This document shows positions 21,620-36,600 of a stretch of 64,000 bases of DNA, in pieces. The stretch spans positions 19,424,030 through 19,488,029 of the forward strand of contig JAKZAP010000016.1 in the NCBI GenBank assembly GCA_023053575.1. Reading direction: 5' to 3'. The notes under the pieces were generated by a model. The model was given only the letters and a program-made list of their open reading frames with translations, was not told the origin of the DNA and searched no databases. Made by a program: the position numbers and the translations under genes. Within the stretch, counting starts at the first letter, position 1. The number at the start of each line of letters is the position of its first letter. This DNA comes from Branchinecta lynchi. Its lineage: Eukaryota; Arthropoda; Branchiopoda; Anostraca; Branchinectidae.

Positions 21620-24600
21620 GTAAGATACCTTAATTAGAAATGTGGATGTCTACAAATCCATTTCTGTTACTCTAGGCTATTACTAGTCTTTTTTTTTAGA
21701 TTCTTAACTACATCAATGGGTGTCTTTGGTGACATTCTGGAATCATTTGCCTTCAATGGTCCTGCAATTTTTTTGGCCTTCACTGGTTTTGTTGCATTTG
21801 CAATAGCTTATGGGATCCGTAAACTGAATATACTACAAATATATCATCACAAGGTAAGAACATAGAATATAATTTTATTTCTTAGAAGCAGCTGTCACAG
21901 CGTTACCTGCCTAATTTGCATTTTTTGCCGTACGAAATAAGTAATGCATAACACTTAGTAACGAAAGAAGAAAAAAACACTAAAATGGACTAACTTATCG
22001 GTTATTGTACAACTCAACGAATGCTGTAACAAAACTCCTTCTGTGTCTTTCATGAAGAGGGGCCAAAAGGGCTAGTTTGGGTATTTTCTGGGATTTCTCT
22101 CTCTGGGGTCTAATACGTATAGGAGAATAGGGGGGAGGGAGAATATTATGTAATCGGGGAACAGATAGGGTTTTAATACCGAAATCGATGCTAAGGCTGG
22201 TTCGTCTCTCTATCAGGGTAGCCAGCTTGAACCTTTTTAGTATTTAACTGTAAGGCACTTTACCCTCCCCATTAATAATCATGAGGGACCTTTTTTGAAT
22301 GTTTTTGATACTGTATGTTTGTTCTGAAGAGAGCCCGAAGTGCCACGCAGAACAAGCGTATTCAAGAATAGGTCTGATAAAACTAATATAAATTTGGAGG
22401 AGGTCTTTAGAAGGGCAAGAAAATTTTATAAGTAGTTTCTAAACGGCAATACATGGGGAGGCTTGTTTTATAATATTTTTGATGTGGGCATCCCATTTTA
22501 AATCATTAGTTAAAGTAACTCCGAGTAGTTTATTTTTTTTAAAGGAGATTTCTGGGGGAATGGGGTCAAGAAAGGCAGGTGTAGATTTTAAAAAGCTAAT
22601 TGTCATAATTGAAGATTTCTTGGAGTTGACTTTCATTTGCGACAGAGCAGCTTCCTGGGTAATGTCATCCAGAATGGTCATTGCTGAGCTCTTGATATTT
22701 CGCCGGCAAACCTCAAGAGCTGAGAGGTCTTCAACATATTTCCATCGGTCAGGGTACTGAGAAATAAGACTATTTATCATAATTAAAAATAAAATCGGAC
22801 CTAGTAAAGTACCTTGGTGAACACCACAAAAAATAGGGAGTGGTTCAGAAAAAACATTATTATATTTGACAATTTGTGATCAATTTGTCAAAAAAGAAAC
22901 TAAAATTTTTATCAAAAAAGGACTAACTTTAAATTCTGAAGCAACTTTTCACCATGAATATTATGATCAATAATATTGTATTTAAAGCCTTAGGGCCATA
23001 TACATACAACAAAACAAAAAACTTCATAATTACTTTGAATATCTCACTACATAAACTAAACTGCACTCGCCTGGTCAACTTTTACACTTTGCGACACAAA
23101 TCTACATAATGCACTAATTGCTCCTGGAGATGTGCTGTTCTATATATCAGGAAACAATGTCTCCCTTACCCCCCCCAGCAAGATTCCCTTAAAAACGAGA
23201 GGTCGCAACACAGTGCAACCAAATGGGCTAGATCATCATCGCCTTCACCGCAGAGTGAGCAGGGGCTGTTCGTGCTGGGGTAAGGATCAAAAGCTTTCTG
23301 GAGATCAATTAATAGAAGATTTAACCATGTACCAGGGTTTTCAAGGTTTTTACAAATTATATCAAGTAAACTCACAAGGTAATGAGAGGTAGACGTTTCC
23401 TTCAGGTTCCCGAACTGTTTAAGGTCAATCAGTTCCAGGATTTCTGCCTTCAACCAATCGGCAAGAAAGTTAGTGGCTCAACAGACTTATTCCTCTTTCA
23501 AGAACCAGAATTTAGTGTTTGCTGATGAAATAAAAATGTCGACCATCATTTCAGCTCAGTTTCATTCTCAGATTCAGTTTAAAGAAAAACATGCGATGGA
23601 CAAAGCTGATGGTTGTTACAAAAATAAAAATAAAAAAGAATAAACATTGAATACCAAAAAAATTAAAATATGGACCTGGACCTGTCCTTAAATAGCTTCA
23701 CAAGTGAAGGCCTGAAGCTAGGCTCATATCTAGCATGCAACATAATTGCTGAGAGAAGTTACTCAGTTCATAAACACAGAACGGACAAGCCGATGGGTTG
23801 TTTTTGTATTAAAATATATCTTCATAACATAATAAACAATCTACACGCATATACAGCTTTGCGACATTTATACCGACGTCTTATCATAAATAAGCTATGG
23901 TCAATAACATAATATACTACAATTAATAAAATATAATAATAACCGATACAAATTAACATTCAAGTGCGCTCTGAATTTAGTTGCCCCATCAATAACTTTA
24001 CCGAGGTTGTAGTTAGGATGATGAAATCCTAGGGTTTGAAAGAGAGTTGAGTTGCTCCTCCCCACCGTCCCCATGCGGGGGCAACTGGGCCCAGACTGCC
24101 CAGCGACTAAAAATCGTATCTTAATCACGGTCGGAGCTAGGATCGAGAGATTTCTTAGGGTTTGTAAGAGATTTTTGGAGTTCCACCTCCCCACCCTCGC
24201 AGCCCAGGGCAAACTGGGCCCAGATAACCCAGCGACTTAAACTCGTAAACTTGACCGCGGTTGAAGTTAGGACGATGGAATGACACGTATTATAGTTCCG
24301 AGGGTTTGGAAGAGAATTTTGGAGTTGCCCCTCCCCCACCCAACCCGTTCATGGGCAACTTGGCCCAGATTGCCAAGCAACTTAAAGTCTAAACTTGGCC
24401 ACGGTTAGAATGATGAACGTACCCTCCGAGTTCATCAGTAATTGAGCCAAGATGGCTCGTGGTTTATGTCCGTGAACTGGTACAGGTATGAAGTTCAAGT
24501 TTGGCATACTTGGTTTGTATAATCGGGGTCTGCTTTAGCGTTTTCGTTGTCACGATCCCCCCCCCCCCCCCTTCAGCCATCCGGCTCAGGGACAACTGGA

Positions 24601-27600
24601 CCCAGCTCAGAACTTTACAAACCATGACGGATATCAAGTTGGAGTTAGGAATGTTTTTGTTTGTCAGTGGGATCTAGATGTGTATTTTAGGGGCCTTTCC
24701 CTAACACCCATGCGCTTCAGGGGCAACTCGGCCCACATTGCCCATGAAGCAAGTCTTTGAATTGTGTGACTCACCCAGTTCAGAGGCAACCGGTGCCCAG
24801 AAACTAGTGTTCATAATTTAACCAGTTCCCGACTGGTCCCCGTTCAAGGGCAACTGGCCTTAGATGACCCAGCAATTCAAGTTCACAACCTGATAGCAGT
24901 TAGAGCTAGGACGATTAAACTTAGCGTACCTTACCGGTTCTTGTTCAACGGGGACTGCATTGTCAAGTAGGGTAACTCAAATTTCGGAATTTGTCTTAGA
25001 GCAAGATTTAACAAAAGAAGTACGTTCCATGACTGATCAAACGACAACTATTAGTAGATGGAACAAACTTACAGTACTCAGTGAGACAAACTGAAAGCAC
25101 AGAGATGGATAAAACAGTGTTTGGAGCCTTTCTGAGAGCTCGAAGAACCTACAGTACTCATAGCGAGACAAACTGAAAGCAGTAAAACAGCCTTTGGATC
25201 CCAGAACGTAACTGGAGTTGTAGGGATACCTATTACATCGCAAAGGTTATCCGTCTGTCAGCACGATATAAGGGAATGAGACATTTTGATGAAACTTTGT
25301 GTTAGTAAAGTGCTCAAGGAGTCTGGCGAAGACTGGACCTCTATGAGACCCGATTGTCTGGGTCAAATATTAAATTTTTGGGATCCCATCGAAACATTTG
25401 GTATTGTGAGTCTGAGTGCTCAGTTGTTGCCGGCAGTTCTTATTAGCGCATGGAATACGAGTTAAGTGTTACGCGGAAGGAGAAATCTAATGCGCTTGCG
25501 CAATTGTTTTTTTGTGTCAAAAGAAATAGAAAACCGTGCTTTTCGAGGTTTTTCTTCATCACCTAGTTATCCCTCTAAGATGCTTTGCGAGGGATAAATA
25601 TAATTTTGGATATTTCGGTTGCCCTACTGGCAAACCGTCCTCGGCGAAAAAGTGTTTCTTCTACCTTTGTGTATCTTCTTTCAGCCAGATCCATCATCTC
25701 TGAGGCATGGAGGTGAGCTCGTAGCTGAAGTACTGAAAGCCAATAAAGTCGACTTTATCTTTACCCTTGTGGGAGGGCATATTTCGCCAATTCTGGTTGC
25801 TGCTCAGAAGCTTGGGATCCGAATCATTGACACTCGGCATGAGGTTAGTCTCCTCTATTTCTTTATTAACCATATTTACTTTTGTCTTAGTGGATAAAGG
25901 GCAACCGAGGAGAAGAAAACACATTATTATTATTATTATTTATGTGAATCCTTCAATACTGAAGAGTAGTGTATAAAAAGAATAAACAGCAGGTAAATCA
26001 AACTCACACACACGTACATACTAAAAAAACAGCTGACGCTGAACGATAAATTGCCTACTAAATTGACAACGAATTACAATGGAAAAAACAAAGTTCAAAA
26101 TAAAAAAAAAACTGATAAGGGCGCTTCTTTTGAACAAAGGAAAAAGGTTGTAATGAAGAAGAATGTTGTCAGCCTTTTTATGAAAGGTTTGGACTTCACT
26201 ATTTAAAGCTACTATTTACTATTTAAAGTTACTGAACGGTTGTCGCTGTACAGTTTGCTAGGCTGGTTGCTGGTCCAGGTGCTAAAAATCTAGGGCTATT
26301 ACCAAACCCGACCTAACAAGGTCGTAGAGGCTTAACGGCCTGCCATCCAATTTACGAATATATTATTATTATTATTATTATTAGTTGTGTTTTTGCAGAC
26401 ACCACGATAACTTGATCTGCATTTTTTTTTGTGGTTACCATGTTATATGATGCTACGTTTGCTTTGAAAAAAAAACGACAGTTTCCAAATTCGCGCTTTT
26501 AGAAGCCACCCCACACGTACCACTTCACAAAAAGTACTACCAAACTTTTCCCCCATCGATGTGACGAAAACCAGGCTCCTATATTAGTGACGATGAAAGT
26601 GAGATGACTTTTTTCAGATACCATGGCAACTGATCGTATACCAAGGTTACTGCAAAAACAATCTTAGACCGTGGAATCAGATACCATGGTATCTACAAAA
26701 CGCAACTCTTGTTTCGTAGCATTACTCATTACTTCAAAAGAAAACACAAACTTCTTCTTATGTATAAAAAGAACCCGACTTGCCGATGGCAATACCGAGG
26801 CCCGACATAAGCATGCAGAATTTGATTTTTTCTGTGTTTTTTTCCGACAGGTATTAGATATTTGCAGGGTTTTATGTCTTGCGTATAAAAAGAACCCAAG
26901 GTGCGGACCAGTCGGCGACGCCCGACAAAAGCATATGAATTTTATTCTACTATATTCCTTATGTATAAAAAGAAGTAAAACGCCCTAACAAAGGACACTG
27001 CCAAACAAGGGACAAAAACTTGGAAAAGTTATAAAAAGTTCTACATACAATAAAGCAGATGACTTAAATTTAAATTGCTCATAATTTTGGATAGCCGGTA
27101 AAAACTGAATCCAAAGATTTAATCACCCTTCTGATAACTCTCATACCCTTCCTTGAGGATTTTTTTTGTAGTGCTGAAAAACATTTTTTTTTTATAGACA
27201 AGAATCTAGATCTTGCTTCAGGAACCTACGGCTCCCACAAGCAAGAATAATATGTCAATTTGAGGGCCTGTAATATATATAGATAGATAAATAAATATCA
27301 CCATTCTTCGGCTCAGAATCTTCCTTATTTTTTATGGCACTTGCAGCCTCTGGCTCAAGTGCCATATGCCGATCACAATTCCGTCTGTCGGTCTGTCCGA
27401 GTTTTTTGTCACACTTTTTCGAGTTAGGGTACTTCCAGATGTGCTAGGACACTGAAAGTTGGCAGACAGTCAGGGACCCGACCAAACTAACCTGGCAATC
27501 ATCAGTTTCCCGATCCGATCATATGCGGGGGAGTGGAGGGCGCTTCAGACTTGAAAATTGAGGGCATTTTGTCACACTTTTTCGAGTTAGGGTACTTCCA

Positions 27601-30600
27601 GATATGCTAGTACCATGAAACTTGGCAGGCGTATCAGAGACCCGACCACACAAACTTAGAAATAATCAGTTTTCTGATTTGACCATTTTGGGGGGGGGGG
27701 AGTGGAGGGCAGGGGAATCCGGGAAATTGAGTAGTGTGTAACTTTCGAACGGGTGATCGGATTGTAATGAAACTTAATAAATGAACAGATTAAATATCTG
27801 CGATGTTCCGTTTAAAGTCTTAACCGGATTCGGTAGCCAGGGGGGAGTTGGGGGGGGGGGAGACCGGAAATTTCAAGAAACGGTTAGAATGGAGGGATCG
27901 GAGTGAAACTTGCTGGGAACAACAAGCATCGGCTCTAGATAAATAATTTAGACAATTGTACTTGACCCGGACACCTAGGGGGGGGGGGGGGGAGGGGAGG
28001 GGTTTTCCCGGAATTCCGGTGATGGCGGTTTTGGCGATTTGCACGATGAAACTTGGCAGGCATATGAGGAACCCGATCAAACTGACTTCAAAATAAAATT
28101 TTTGTCGATCTGATAATGGTGGGGGGAGTGGAGGGAGGGGAATCCGGAATATTCAGTCATGCGTAACTTTTGGATATCAGATTCGAGTGAAATTTAGGAA
28201 TTGAAGAGAGGACATTTCTCTGGTGATCTTTTTCATATCCGGACCGGATCCGGCAAATAGAGGGGGGGGGGGGGGGGCGAAAAATACGCGACCCGCTTAG
28301 AATGGAGAGATCGGGATACAACTTTGTGGGAAGAACAAACAGATGATCTAGGTAATCATTTACTGAATCGAAGTGGCCACGGGCACCGTGGGGGAGTTTG
28401 GGGGGGGGGGGAATCTCGAGAAACGGTTAGAATGGAGGGATCGTCGTGAAACTTGCTGGGAAGAACAAACATCTGCTCCATGTAAATCTTTTACACAATT
28501 TGACTGGATCCGGACACTTGAGGGGGAGGTGGTTTCCCGGAATTCCGGTTTGTGGGGATTTTCACGACGAAACTTGGCCGGCATATCAGGACCCGGTCAA
28601 ACTGAATCCTCGATATGATAGTCATGGGGGGGGGTGGAGTTGAGGGAGGTTAATCCGGAATATTGAGTCATGGGTAACTTTGGAACGGGTGATCGGATTC
28701 GAGTGAAATTTAATAATTGGACAGAGCACATTTCTCTCTGTGATCTTTTTCATCTCCAGACCAAATCCGACTTGTGATCGCGAGTTGAGGTACTTCCAGA
28801 TGGGCTAGGACGATGAAACTTCGCTGGAATATTAGAGATCCAACAACATTTGCTTGGAAATTGCTACTTTTCAAATCCGATTATTCTTTTAAGTACCAAT
28901 CTTGACCGCAAAGTAAAAAAAATACTTTTAAGCGATATATGCATTTTCATGATGCCCTTCAGCCCATGATCATTTTTGCCTCAAGGATTTTGCTTACAAA
29001 TTAAGTTCTAGGTCCCTTAGAGTGCGCATCTCAACCGCAAAGTCGAAGCTTACTTTTGATCAATCAAAACATCCTAACCCATGCAAGTACCATATGAGCT
29101 TACATCTCTTGTTTTGTTACGATTTTTTGTTTCAATTTTGGATCTTTTCATGTCTTGGAGTGCCCTAACTAGGAACAAGGAAGAAAATGCACAAAAAAGG
29201 AAATAAGTCGACAGAGGAAAGCTGGCCGGTGCCCTTAAAGGGCACCTGAATGAAGAGTGCCAAGTATCATCCCTATCTGTATGACTTCCGTTAACATTGC
29301 CTGCAGAAAACCCAATCCAATTACGAAATAGTGTTTCCAAGCTATGATTTTTGCTCCATTTTGCATCTGTCTTTATTTCAGTACCGAACAATTTTAGAAA
29401 TGAAAAAATGTCTCCAATCAACCCTTCTTCTGGAATATTTTTTAACCAGTTACGCCCAAACGTATATCTAGACGAAATTCAAATACGATCCGTCCAGCGC
29501 TGTACAAGATTTGAATGAATTGCGCTTTTTGTCTTGGAGTCTGCATGTGCAAACCTCCGGAAACGAATATCCCTGTTTTGATAACGTCACGCTCAGGAGA
29601 AGAATGCTCTCCGTGGCCATGTCTGTAAATGCATTCTCCATACTGTGTTCAATTATGGTTTCATTGTTCAGGTGTACTTTAAAGCTCTGAATGATAATAT
29701 TTTATACCATGAGGTAGTTTGGAAATGAACGAGATGAACTTGACCTTGTTCAAAGGTTTATATTGTGTGGTGAATTGGACTACCCCAGGACACCATTTGA
29801 CCTGCGATGCTTCGATACATGTCATCTAGACAGGATAGTTCATTCTTCGAGCATATGAATATACAATTTCCCAGGAACAGAGTGGGCGAAAAAATTCCTA
29901 AAACGTCATAAAGATGAGCTTTCTGCTAGAATAGCATATTATTACGGTCTATTAGTCGTGTCTTAAGACATGAAGAGTCTGGTAATTTATCTGAAGTCCA
30001 TTGCGTGCAAGTGCCTTTTATTACAAGTTTTAAGGGATTTTTTGGGATCCCAAAACGTAAGTGGAGGGATACCCATGACATCGCAAAAATGTCCGTCTGT
30101 CTGTGAGCACGATAACTCTCGAAGGGAATAAGATATTTTGATGAAACTTGGTGTGAGGATTCCTTGGGTCAAGGGTAAGGTCAAGTTCATAGATGGGCTA
30201 TGTAGCCCTACATTTAGGGGTGGGGGTTCAAATTAAGGGACAAACAACATATTTTTAAACAGCTAATGTGATAGTCGATTATGAGGTAAGAAGGCATGCT
30301 GAGCATGATAGTGAAAACCTTTTTCTCGCCGGACAAGTAGTTCGTCCGGAATCCGGTGAAAACCGCAAAGTTGGTTAAAAGTAAAAGTTTCGTTTGAAGT
30401 TAATTAAATGTTCTATTGAGAGGCAAAAAGACATGCTGAACACGATGGTGAAAACCATTTTCTTGCCGGACAACTGGTTCGCCCGGAATCCGGCTAAAAC
30501 CGGAAAATTTGTTACAAGTAAAAGTTCGATTAGATGACAGATTAAGGGGTAGAGATGTTGAGTCTGTATATGACAATCATTTTATTCCCGGACATATAAT

Positions 30601-33600
30601 TAGTCCGGAATCCGGTTGTAACCGGAATGTTTTTTAAGTCGAACTTTTATTCAAATTTGATTAGATGTTCTTTATAGGAATAAGGGGATACGCTGGATTT
30701 GTTGCTGCATTTTCTTTTTTTTGCTGAACTTTCGGGCGAAACCGGAAACTTGGCAGAAGTAAAGTCTCGGTCAGTATCGTCAAAATAGATATGCCCTATA
30801 AAGGTATATCTGAACTTGGTTTTCTCTTATGATTAGCCTGGCAAAGACTGGATCTGGCAAAGACAAGACCTGATTGTCTGAATCAAATATTAGATTTTTG
30901 TGATCCCATCGAGACCTTTGGTCTTGTTACCTCTTGAAGTCGTAAAAACATTGATATGTGTGTCATTTCAATCGATTTTTCAAAACTTGTTTCACCATAG
31001 GCAATTAAAGCAGTTTTTAAAACATTGGTACTGTCCCTTGATCAATTTAGGGTTCCAAACAAAGTTCAAAAGTGCATTAAAGTTCATAATCCCTAGGTAG
31101 GAAAACGCTGCCAAACAAGGGACAGCCCCCCCCCCCCAAACAAAAAACATAACAAAACTTATTCGATATGCTGTAGAGAATACTGAGACCCGACAAAAAG
31201 CATGCAGAATTTGATTGCTTCTGTGTTTTGTCCGTAAAATGTTTGCACGATCTTACTTCTTGCGTACAAAAATAACTAGATGTTCCGACCAGACGACAGA
31301 CGCTTGACAAAACCATAGCATGCCTAAAGTGAGATGACTGATTCAGAAATCACGGTAACTGCAAAAACAGTCTTAAACCGTGGAATCAGATATCATGGTA
31401 TCTGCAAAAACGCATCTCTTGTTCCGCAATATTCCGCCTGCATAGAGGGGAGTCGTTACCCAATGTTGCTGCCTGAAGCTTGGTGCCACGTAAGGTATAA
31501 CGGTTTTCGTTAATGTTTTTGTTTTGTTTTGGTATCGGTACATGGTCTCATTCTCCATACTCTCTCTTCTCTTTTTTTTTGTATCTCTTACAAGTTAACA
31601 CAGCATCGCAAGCCCCGCTTTTGTTGTGCTATTGAAAAAAAAATGTTAATTTTCAATAAATCTGTTCTACTACTACTACTAAGTCGTAGTTAAATGCCTG
31701 TAGGCTTTTGCCAAAATATATTATCTTGAGTCTACTGTTACCATAAGCCTTCTATACTGCCTGTTTACCGGCATTCGACCATCGATCCACCACTTATTTA
31801 TTGCCACCTGTATGCCTTCATTAGATAGATAGATAGATAGATGGATAGATAGATGGATATCGCTTTTTATTCTTTTCGAACTATCACGGTGAAATCCAAA
31901 TTTGTCGAAATCGTCATACATGTAAACACTCATGTATAAATATGTCGATATAAATATGTCAATTTCATATATACAAAGTAAACACTAAATAAGATGTAAA
32001 AATTTTAACGAAAGAAGGTACCAAGTTTTTGTTGAAGTATTTCTTCAGATCAAGTTGACTGCGAATCGAACTGGATGGTACAAAATAAATCGATCACCTG
32101 TGATTGATCCGGCGATACCTTGACCCGTCTCTTTGTCAGCTTTATATTGTAACACAAATACACATACCTGCAAGGTTCTTAGCTTACCGATCGGAGGTTC
32201 GTTCTTTTAATGATAGCCTGAAGACAGTAGTGTCTATTTTGATTATTTTCGGGAGGGGCGACAGGTCAGGGAAAATCTGCGGCCGAATGCCACCCCCTTA
32301 TCGGCTTTAAGGCCGAACATTTTCTTTGTTTTTTGCATATTTAGACCGTTTTTAACACTAAAAATACCTCTAGGTGCAATAAAACCTTTTAAAAAACAAC
32401 CAACAACAACCAAAACATCGAAAACACCTTGTAATCATGCACACTACGACTCGAAAACTGTTTGAAAGATCAATTACTGAACCATACTGTAACTAATTTC
32501 TATTTAGCTTCTCAATTTGTATTTTTGTGAACGTTTCACCCGAAAAAGAACTCCTTTTCCGAGATTTCGGATGAAGATCGCCCCTGTCGCCCGTATTTCG
32601 CCGACGTTTTTCCAACTAAAAACCTTTTTTCAAGAATTTTGGGTGTGGGCGATCGCCCCTGTCGCCCCCCCCCCTAATACACGCTACTGCCTCAGGAGGA
32701 CTCTTGAGAAAGACACAAATTTAATATATAATGGAATTTTACATAAACAAATTTCAGTATCATAACAAACCTGCCACGTGAAAATCTATACAGATTTGTT
32801 TGTGGCAGGTCTCAATAATTTAATCACTTAGCATAATTATATTGGGAACAAAAAAGGAAAGGGAAACAAATAAATGCAATACTGTACAAACAACCATATA
32901 AATAAAAAATAAAACATATATTCAATATTATAGAGAAATTGAAGACAATTAAACCTCGCAGCAATCCAGAACAGATCCATACCCAAGGTAACCCTCTCTT
33001 CTCACCCATCTTTACTCATCAAAAACTTTTCATCTTATTTTTAAACGAATATACACTCTCTGCCATCCTAGTGCTCTGAGGCAGATTATTCCATACCGGA
33101 ACACCCACATTTCTAAACACAAAACTAGACCGTGCAGTATGACCTTGTGAAGACTAGCCGAAATATCGCTGTGTCAGATCACAGTTGACCGATTCGGTTT
33201 GCGCCATCAGTTAGCAGGCTAAAGTAGGAGATGGATCTAGTACTGATAAACTAGATCTCGCTTACGAGAGCCTTTTCAAGAAGCAAATGCGAGCAAATTT
33301 TTTCGCTCTTATTTTCTTTAACCCCTCTAGTCAAAGCGGCACAACTTGCTGTATTTTCAGGTTTCAGCCGTGTTTGCAGCAGATGCAGTGGCTCGGCTTA
33401 CCGGTGGTATTGGAGTTGCAGCTGTAACTGCAGGCCCAGGGCTGACCAACACCATCACAGCTGTAAAAAACTGCCAGATGGCAGAAACGCCGCTTTTGCT
33501 AATCGGTAAGTGGCTGGTTCCTGGCTCAGATCAGAGAAGTTCAAGGTTTAATTTATACTTCTGTATAAAATCAAAATAAATAGGGTCAAGCGGGGGACAC

Positions 33601-36600
33601 AAGGTCGATTGACAAAAACCCGGTACAATATATAACAAACATATTTTACCTATAACTAATTATAACCCGCCACTCGGCAAGATCAACCCGAAATAAAAAA
33701 AAAAAAAAAAAGTATTTAGCCAACAGGCTTTCAGTATTGTAAAGGGGTCAGAGATCTTTCTCAAGACGTCGTTTGAATCTGAGTAAGCGTTCCTCTCTGT
33801 GACTTTCTTCCTTCTTTCACTCTTTTCCACTCCCGATGTCAATCATTTCTTGTATTTTTAAAGCGTGTCACTCTTTTTCAGGTCTTGGCGCTACGCCCTA
33901 GTGTTATTTTGCTCTAATTGTCTCTATTCATTCAGTCATGCCGATGTCAATCATTAATCTAAAATTACATAAATCACTCATTTATTCACACTCTCTGGCT
34001 TCGTCCTAAAATTAACGTACTATTTACAATTTAAACACCACTAATCTTACCGAGACTTATAAAATTCGTACTTCTTATAAAATTTCCCAATTATATCACA
34101 GACAGTTTCCTGACCCATTCAGTAGCCCTTGAATGACCAAGGATAGCCCTTACAGAGAAATCCACTAGGGGCAATCTTTGGGCAAATCACTGTCATTGCA
34201 GTGACAACCTCGCGGCTCGTGAACCATTTAGTATTGATTATCACTTGGCAACCTTTTCCCACTTTTAGGTGGCGCTGCTGCATCGATCCTGAAAGGCCGA
34301 GGGGCGCTTCAAGACATCGAACAGATCGCTTTATTTGAGCCACTCTGCAAGTACTGCGCCACAGTCAAGACTGTTCGCGACATCGTACCAACTTTGAAGA
34401 CTGCAATTCAGATTGCCCAGTCTGACACACCAGGTAGGAATAACTATTCCTTGAGCCCAAGCTGACTTTGAAACATATATTCAAGTAATGTATACAGCGG
34501 ACACGTCAATTACAAGTATTGTGTCCTTCCCCGAAGTTGACCCTGAAGATCGACAACCTGACGAGGACCCTTGCCAAGGAGGGCCGAAATATCGCTGATG
34601 AAGCATCGTAGCTGACGTATCCGCTGTATACATTATTAGACTATTTGACTTCTTCTCTTCCGGAAATGCAACATGCGTGGGAGGCAGAGGCGTTACTAGC
34701 CAATGTCTGGGGGGTGAGCCAAGGTATTTACCGACTGGCTGGTGACTTTTACCGACTGTTTCTGAAATTACTATTTTCAAGAGAAACAAGACCTAAGGTT
34801 TCGATGGGATCCCAAAATTTTAATATTTGTTCCTGACAATTCGGTCTTGTAGATATTCGGTCTTCAACAGACTTCCTAAAACAATTTTACCTTTAACATT
34901 TACAAACAGGTTAAGGCCAATGGTAATAATTGGAGAAGACCAAGTTCGTATTTGACAGTGCAAATCGCATACGCCAGCTGAAAATTAACTAGTTCAGATA
35001 TATTCCGATATCCGTTTTGCGCTGTCAAATATTCAAATATGGGTTCAGCATATGTTTACCCTATAGCCTACGTCGTGTCTCCTTCCTTCCTTTACTTCTG
35101 TCCAACTTCCAGTTACGGCCGGATTCCCGACAAACTACTTGTCTGTTCAACGTATCCGTTTTGCGCTGTCAAATATTCAAATATGGATTCAGCATATGGT
35201 TTACCCTATAGCCTACGTCGTATCTCCTTCCTTCCTTACTTCTGCCCAACTTCCAGTTTCGGCAGGATTCCCGACAAACTACTTGTCTGGCAAAAAACTA
35301 AAGCTCAAAAAGGAATTTAGCATGTCTCCTTACTCCTACATCCAACCTCTAATCAACTTCAGATTAAACTTCTACTTTTAACAAATTCTCCGGTTTTGGC
35401 CGGATTCCGGCCGGACTAGTTGTCCTGCGAGAAAATTAATTTCATATCCGGGCTCACACGTCTCCTTGCCCCGAAATTTACCCTTTAATCAACTTCATAC
35501 CAAACTTTTACTTTTCACAAATTTTTGTTTTTTTGCCGGATTATGGGTGAACTATGTGTCCGGCGAGAAAATAAATTTCGTATTCGAATTCAGCATGTTT
35601 TCTTACCCCTAAACCAACTGTCTCAATAGCTTTCAAAAATATTTTGTTTGCCCCTTAATTTGAAACCCCTCCCCCATCCTCAAATATAGGGCTACATAGC
35701 TATCTTCGAACTTAACCTGTTGGATCCTCCCACCAAGTTTCATCAAAATATCTGAATCCCTTCGAGAGTTATCGTGCGGACAGACGGACAACTTTTGCGA
35801 TGTCATAGGTATCCCTCCACTTACGTTTTGGGACCCCAAAAACTACAGTTTTGACGCACTATCGACTGATTTTCAAAAAACCGACTGTGATTAAGGAAAA
35901 ATGAAAAATCGACTGATTTTCAGAAAAACCGACGGTTTTTATAAAAAAAATCAACTGTTTGTCAGGAAAAAACGCGGAGCTTCACTGGTTTTACCGACTG
36001 GCCTACAACATTGGGAGGGGGGGGGGGGCGTCCTCCCGCCCCCCATTCGTGACATCCCTAGTGGGAGGACCAGGGTGCTAACTAGAATCTTGTTTATTTA
36101 TTTATGGAACACTTTTGTTAATATATACAAAAACGAAGTAAAAGGCACTAATGACAAGACAATAACAGAACAGGATTACTAAACGTGTCGAAAATATCCT
36201 GCCAATTTATAGCCCTAGGATGGATGCTTTCCGAACATGTTTTAGGCTACATCTAGAAGGCCACGCTGCTGTTATTTTATTTTCCATCGAAATACACTAA
36301 ACAAATATGCCAAATTGATCAAATAGACGACAGCTTAGAGATGGCAATAAATAAATATGGTTCTAAATTAGTGAACCTTTATGGAATAATTTTTTTTTAG
36401 TGTTTTATGATTAGTTTATATTTCTTTGTCCTTTTTTACTGCATGTGCGCCCTTGGGCAGTGCGTCAAAAACCTTCATTCGTTCATTCATAAATGTACAT
36501 GGCTATGTAACTGTTTCAGTAATACAACCGGACTATCAAGAAAGCAAAACATTCTGATTTAAGCGTTATTGTTGAAAATTACTTTTGATTTTCTTGTACA

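Noticed and set aside
25619..25897. HACL2 reading frame extended beyond both exon ends
   Set aside because: Only 25685-25843 matches the family; the rest reads through splice sites.
34645..34836. 63-codon frame across the start of element M
   Set aside because: Crosses the TSD, the TIR and the nested A end; not coding.
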